The position numbers were made by a program, and so were the translations under genes. The notes below the pieces were generated by a model. It did no database searches, was not told where the DNA came from, and saw nothing but the letters and a program-made list of their open reading frames with translations. Of a DNA stretch of 64,000 bases, positions 59,561 to 64,000 are shown piece by piece. Source of the DNA: Amyloporia xantha (Eukaryota; Basidiomycota; Agaricomycetes; Polyporales; Adustoporiaceae); contig JAYKKR010000018.1 of the NCBI GenBank assembly GCA_036971615.1, positions 620,001-684,000 on the forward strand, in the 5' to 3' direction. Positions within the stretch are counted from its first letter, which is position 1, and every line of letters starts with the position of its first letter.

Positions 59561-61020
59561 CGTTCGACGACTCGGACTCGGATAACCCTTTCGACGTCAG
59601 AATCCCTCCCTTCCGGTCACAAAGCAACACGCGCTCTGTATCCCTCGAACATCCTTCGCCTCCGCTCCATTCCCCAGTAAACCACGAGCCACCGGCGGAA
59701 GGAAGGAGTACCGAAGAAACATCCACAATCTCATCAGTCACCGAATCATCCGCGACTCCGTCAACCCGCTCATCTCCCGTTCCTCCCGAACGTCCACGCC
59801 GACGAACGATTTCGGCACCACCCTCAGAACGAGTCAAACGCGAGGTCGTCGAGCCTACCATCCTGTCGACATACATAGATCCCGCGAGCATACCACTCCC
59901 TCCATCACGAGCGAGCTCGCCCCGTCCCGCACCTACCCAATCGACGAGTACTACAGTACCCCCGTGTGCCATGCCTACTTCATCCATGCCCGTGCGAGGG
60001 GCGAAGACGGCGCCGACCTTCGACGGGGAACCGCGCAATCTACTGCGATATTTCGAGGATCTAGAGGACCTGTGCGCGGCAGCAGGGATTACAACGGAAG
60101 AAGAGAAGATACGGTACGCGCTGAAGTACCTGACGGTGGAACAAGAGGAACTATGGAAGACGGCGGATGGGGCCACTGGGCGGGTGTATCTGGTGTTTAA
60201 GCGAGGGGTGAAGGCCTTGTACCCGGGGGCGGACGGAGACAAGAGGTACACCGCGGCAGACCTCGATCGCATAGCACAGTCGGCGCGAGACAAGGGGGTG
60301 CAGACAAGGGGGGAGGAGGCCGCATATTATCAAGAGTATTCCCCGGTCGCGGCCTTCCTGATATCAAAGAGCAAGATAGCGGCGCGGCACAGGGACGAAG
60401 TGTACATGCGCGGGTTTGGGGAGGAAGAACTGCGGACGATTACCCGGAGGGCGGAGATCGCAGAACCCGACCACGACCCGGACGACCCGTGGGGGATGGA
60501 CGTAATGCACAAGGTGGCGCAGAAGTGCCTCCCGGGAGTAGGAGGAGGAGCCGTGGGAGGGGGCGGAAGAGACACAGCAGGGACGAGTGGGACGACAGCG
60601 CCTCCAGCAGCGACCGCGGTGGTAAAGACGGAGGGCGTGGACTTGGCGCTCTTCAACCAGACGATACAGATGATGCAGGCGTTCTTGGCGGGACGCAGCG
60701 GAGGAGCGGGAGGGGCGCCGCGGACCGGGGGAGGGGTCGCGCAAGGAGCGGGAGGAGCGCCGGGCAACTTCCTGTGCAACTTCTGTGGGGACCCGGAGCA
60801 CTTCATGCGGAACTGCGGGATTATTCTCCAGTATATCCTTGACCGGAAGATCTACCGGGACGAGACTGGGAAAGTACGGCTGCCGAACAGCATGTTCGTT
60901 CCGCGCGGCCTGCCTGGAGAGTACATGAAGGATCGAGTGGACTCGTGGCACGCCCAGAACCCTGGGCAACTGGTACGAGTCGCGGGAACGAGCGACAGGC
61001 CCCTCCGCACTTGGCCGCGA
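59561..61020 (+). pseudogene. Gypsy element 2 gag
   Basis: The frame includes a Ser/Pro-rich leader (DSDSDNPFDVRIPPF), then capsid-type sequence from FDGEPRNLLRYFEDLEDLCA through HRDEVYMRGFGEEELRTI, a Gly-rich linker and a CCHC zinc knuckle (CNFCGDPEHFMRNC). The conserved continuation (APPHLAANLFQIYEGVNMVE) is in another frame after about 61000, so this copy has a frameshift. The Met at 59971 opens the longest Met-started frame, but family-like sequence extends upstream of it; the true start is uncertain. Confidence 0.75.
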
Positions 61021-61392
61021 ACCTTTTCCAGATATACGAGGGCGTGAACATGGTGGAGACAAGGGACGAAGGTTCGTCGGATGAGGAAGATCCGTCGGAA
61101 AGGGTCCGGGTTCTCCAAGCAGAATTGGCGCGGGCGAAGAAGAAGGAAGTGCGGTTCGAAGAAGTGAAGAAGACAGGGGCAAGGACGGGGCGGCGTTGCG
61201 GCCCGGGGAAACCGCTGGGGATACCTGCGGCCAACATACCACGGACGAGCGAGGAAAAGGCTAAGGGAAGCGAAGGAAAGGGGGCGGGAGGAACCACGGG
61301 GCAATACAAGTACCAGACGGAGATCGAACAACGGTACTCGGTGGCGGAAGCGACGAAGAAGCTCTACGGGACGAAGGTGGAGATGACGGTGG
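61020..61392 (+). pseudogene. Gypsy element 2 gag-protease linker in shifted frame
   Basis: This frame carries FQIYEGVNMVETRDEGSSDE, a coiled-coil-like stretch (RVRVLQAELARAKKKEVRF) and RYSVAEATKKLYGTKVEMTV. Sequence that should follow (EVLAISAGVRKEVKG) is again in a different frame from 61394, consistent with a one-base deletion. Confidence 0.6.
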
Positions 61393-61393
61393 G

Positions 61394-64000
61394 GAGGTCC
61401 TGGCGATCTCGGCAGGGGTGCGGAAAGAAGTGAAGGGGAACGTGACGACGTCGCGGGTAGCCACCGCCGGTCTGGTAGAAGTCGACGACGAGGACCATTG
61501 GGAGGACGCGAAGGAAACCTTCCAGGTTACGGAAGGAGGGGCGAGTATCGGGCACGACTCCCTGGCGCTGCGAGCGGTGGAACCAGTTATCGAAGGGAAG
61601 TTCACATGCGAGTGTGTGCTCGACGGCGGGGCGCAGATCGTGGCCATGCGGAAAGATATCTGGGAGAAGACAGGGATCGTCCTGAAGCCTGACGAAGCCA
61701 TTACGATGGAGACGGCCAACAGCGCCCAAGTGAAAACGGTCGGGAAGGCACAGAACGTACGTTTCACGTTCGGGAGCGTTGACCTGTACCTCCAGCTGCA
61801 GGTGCTGGACGACGCGCCGTTCGAAGTTCTCCTGGGACGGCCCTTCTTTGCTCTGACCGCTTGCGAAACGCGGGACTTCCTCCGGCGAACAACAAATCAC
61901 TCTTACAGACCCGGAGACAGGGGAACGGGTAATGGTGGCGACGAAACCGCGGAACGGTCGACGGAAGCCATCCGCGGCGGGTTTTCAATAGTCGAGGATG
62001 CGGGCAACGCTCGCGGAGACGCACTCGTACGTTTATACTCTCTGTATACCCCTTCCGACCCGATAGATAGAGCAGGCAAATCGGCGGAGAGGAGCACTGC
62101 GCGGGGGGAAGAAGAGAGGGGTAATCGCACCCGGGTGTCGTCGTCTCGTCTGGACAATTCGCACATATCATGTATCAGCAAGGATATTCAGTCTCAATGC
62201 ATTTCTGTTTCCTCGTATTTGCCGCGCGAACCCAAGATGAATGAACGACCACCGGTGGTGCGAGCAGGGAAGAAGAGGATACACTTAACGCGGGAGGGAG
62301 GACTTGTAGTGCCGGAAGGGAGCGGAAGGAGCGGGAAGGAAGGATTCTGGGTAGAAGAAGATGAGGTGGTACATGCGTACGCCTACAAGAAGGTAGCGAA
62401 CAAGGTAAGGCCGGTGGCGACGACACTACCTGAAGAATTTCGAATCGTGCGAAGAGCGCCAGGGGACCCCCTGAGGAACCTACCGGAACTGCCTCGTCGG
62501 CCGCCCGAGTTCCACCCGCAGGGGCGTTATACGGACGAGCGGAGGAAGGCGTTGGACGTAGGGGGAGGGGGATTCCTGTGGCCAGAGGAAGTGAAGTTGG
62601 TGGACTTTTTAGTGGGACAGCACGAGCGGGTGTTCGCCTGGGACGAGACGGAGAAGGGAAGGTTCTCGGACGAATACTTCGACCTGGTCATGATTCCGAC
62701 GGTGGAACACGTTCCGTGGGTGCTGAAGAACATCCCTATCCCGCCGGGAATCTTTGATCAGGTTGTACAAATCATCAAGGACAAGATCGCTTCAGGGGTG
62801 TACGAGCCTTCGAACTCGTCGTACCGGTCCAGGTGGTTCTGCATGGTAAAGAAAGACGGGAAGTCCCTCCGGTTGGTGCACGATCTACAACCCCTAAACG
62901 GCGTAGCTATCAAGGACGCGGCGGTTCCCCCACTGGTAGAACATTTGGCGGAGTCCTTTGGGGGAAGGGGATGTTATGGGATCCTGGACCTATACGTAGC
63001 TTTCGACCAGCGGACCCTGGACGCCCGGTCTCGGGACATCACCTCGTTCCAGACGCCGCTGGGGGCATTTCGGCTGACCTCGATTCCGATGGGGTATACC
63101 AATTCTGCGCAAATTATGCATGGGGATGTGACCTTCATCCTGCAGGACGAGATTCCGCATGTCACGGTCCCGTTCATCGACGACGTGCCAATTAAAGGGC
63201 CAAAGACCCGGTACGAGCTGGAAGGGGGGTATGAGACAATCGAGGGGAACCCAGGAATAAGGCGATTCGTGTGGGAACACCTACAGAACGTAAATCGGGT
63301 GTTGCAACAGATCGGGAACGTGGGAGGGACGTTCTCGGGGAAGAAGGCGTATTTGTGCGTTCCAGAGGTGGTGGTGGTAGGGCACCGATGCACGTACGAG
63401 GGGAGGGTCCCGGAGGAGTCCCGAGTGCAGAAGATCAAGGATTGGCCGCGGTGCGAGACGGTAACAAACGTGCGAGGATTTTTGGGGACCTGCGGGCTGG
63501 TGCGGATGTTCGTAAAGGACTTCGGAAAAATGGCGCGCCCACTCAACGACCTGCTTCGGAAGGGAGCCGACTTCGTATGGGAGGAGGTGCAGGAGGACGC
63601 TATGCGGAAGCTGAAGGACGCAGTAATCAACTCGCCCACGCTCGTCCTGATTGACTATGGGTCCGAACGGGAGGTGATTCTGGTGGTGGATTCATCGTGG
63701 ATCGGGGTGGGGTTCGTGATCTTACAGAAAGGGGAGGACGGGAAGAGAAGGCCAAACCGGTTCGGGTCCATAACGTGGAACGAACGCGAATCCCGATACT
63801 CGCAAGCCAAGCTGGAGCTGTTTGGGTTGTTCCGGGCGCTGCGAGCGTGCCGGATCTACATTATCGGAGTGAAGAAGCTGGTCGTCGAAGTCGACGCCAA
63901 ATATATTAAGGGGATGCTAAATAACCCAGACATCCAACCAAACGCCACTATCAACAGATGGATCGCTGGGATCCTCCTATTCGACTTCAAGCTGGTACAC
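61394..64000 (+). pseudogene. Gypsy element 2 pol (protease, reverse transcriptase, RNase H start), runs off window
   Basis: One open frame extends to the window end. The protease-like region reads FTCECVLDGGAQIVAMRKDI, with DGG in place of the usual DSG/DTG, and VLLGRPFFALTA. Reverse transcriptase blocks are YRSRWFCMVKKDGKSLRLVH, ILDLYVAFDQRTLD, TPLGAFRLTSIPMG and the active site PFIDDVPIKGP; thumb sequence and RNase H (VILVVDSSWIGVGFV) follow. FIDD instead of YxDD and the VPIKG tail define a mushroom-specific Gypsy lineage. A linker around 61900-62230 is poorly conserved and may contain a frameshift. Confidence 0.8.

Noticed and set aside
59538..60293. 251-codon minus-strand ORF
   Set aside because: It is the mirror of the Gypsy 2 gag leader and capsid frame on the plus strand, which shows real family motifs.
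60364..61242. 292-codon minus-strand ORF
   Set aside because: Antisense of Gypsy 2 gag; no motif of its own.

Overview
The window is nuclear DNA of a basidiomycete, most likely an Agaricomycete of the polypore type. The evidence is many 50-60 nt GT-AG introns, fungal core genes (RPB9, KRI1, ISA2), an expanded sedolisin (S53) protease set, and Plavaka-type and Ty3/Gypsy transposons typical of mushroom genomes. No bacterial, organellar, tRNA or rRNA features were seen.

Region 1 (1-34.3 kb) is host DNA. From left to right it holds a truncated Ser/Pro-rich gene with two KEN motifs (minus); RPB9 (minus) head-to-head with KRI1 (plus); a PPxY-containing conserved fungal protein; a 20-exon AMP-dependent acyl-CoA ligase; three sedolisin proteases, the first two head-to-head around a foldback element; a YCII-domain protein; a single-exon LRR-like protein; the Fe-S assembly factor ISA2; and a bZIP factor with a hydrophobic segment after its zipper. 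Exon chains were reconstructed by hand from splice sites and phase, and every chain given closes in frame. The proteases are predicted secreted acidic peptidases. The other genes are unrelated housekeeping or regulatory functions.

Region 2 (35.6-37.5 kb) is repeat-rich: a CCTCGAGG/CCTTGAGG-rich element, a degenerate GATTGAAATA minisatellite, and a 188-bp inverted repeat whose arms look identical.

Region 3 (37.5-64 kb) is a nest of transposons. A minus-strand chromodomain Gypsy element (3' LTR at 37529-37804, gag at 56.6-57.9 kb) is split inside its integrase by a 12.2-kb Plavaka-type DNA transposon (about 41760-53922; inverted ends CATCAGCAAAA; apparent TT duplication). The Plavaka element carries an intact-looking 839-codon minus-strand accessory gene and a plus-strand transposase with two nonsense codons. 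One large transposase intron holds rearranged fragments of a host plasma-membrane H+-ATPase gene. The 5' end of the first Gypsy is cut at about 57.9 kb by a second, plus-strand Gypsy element that runs off the window.
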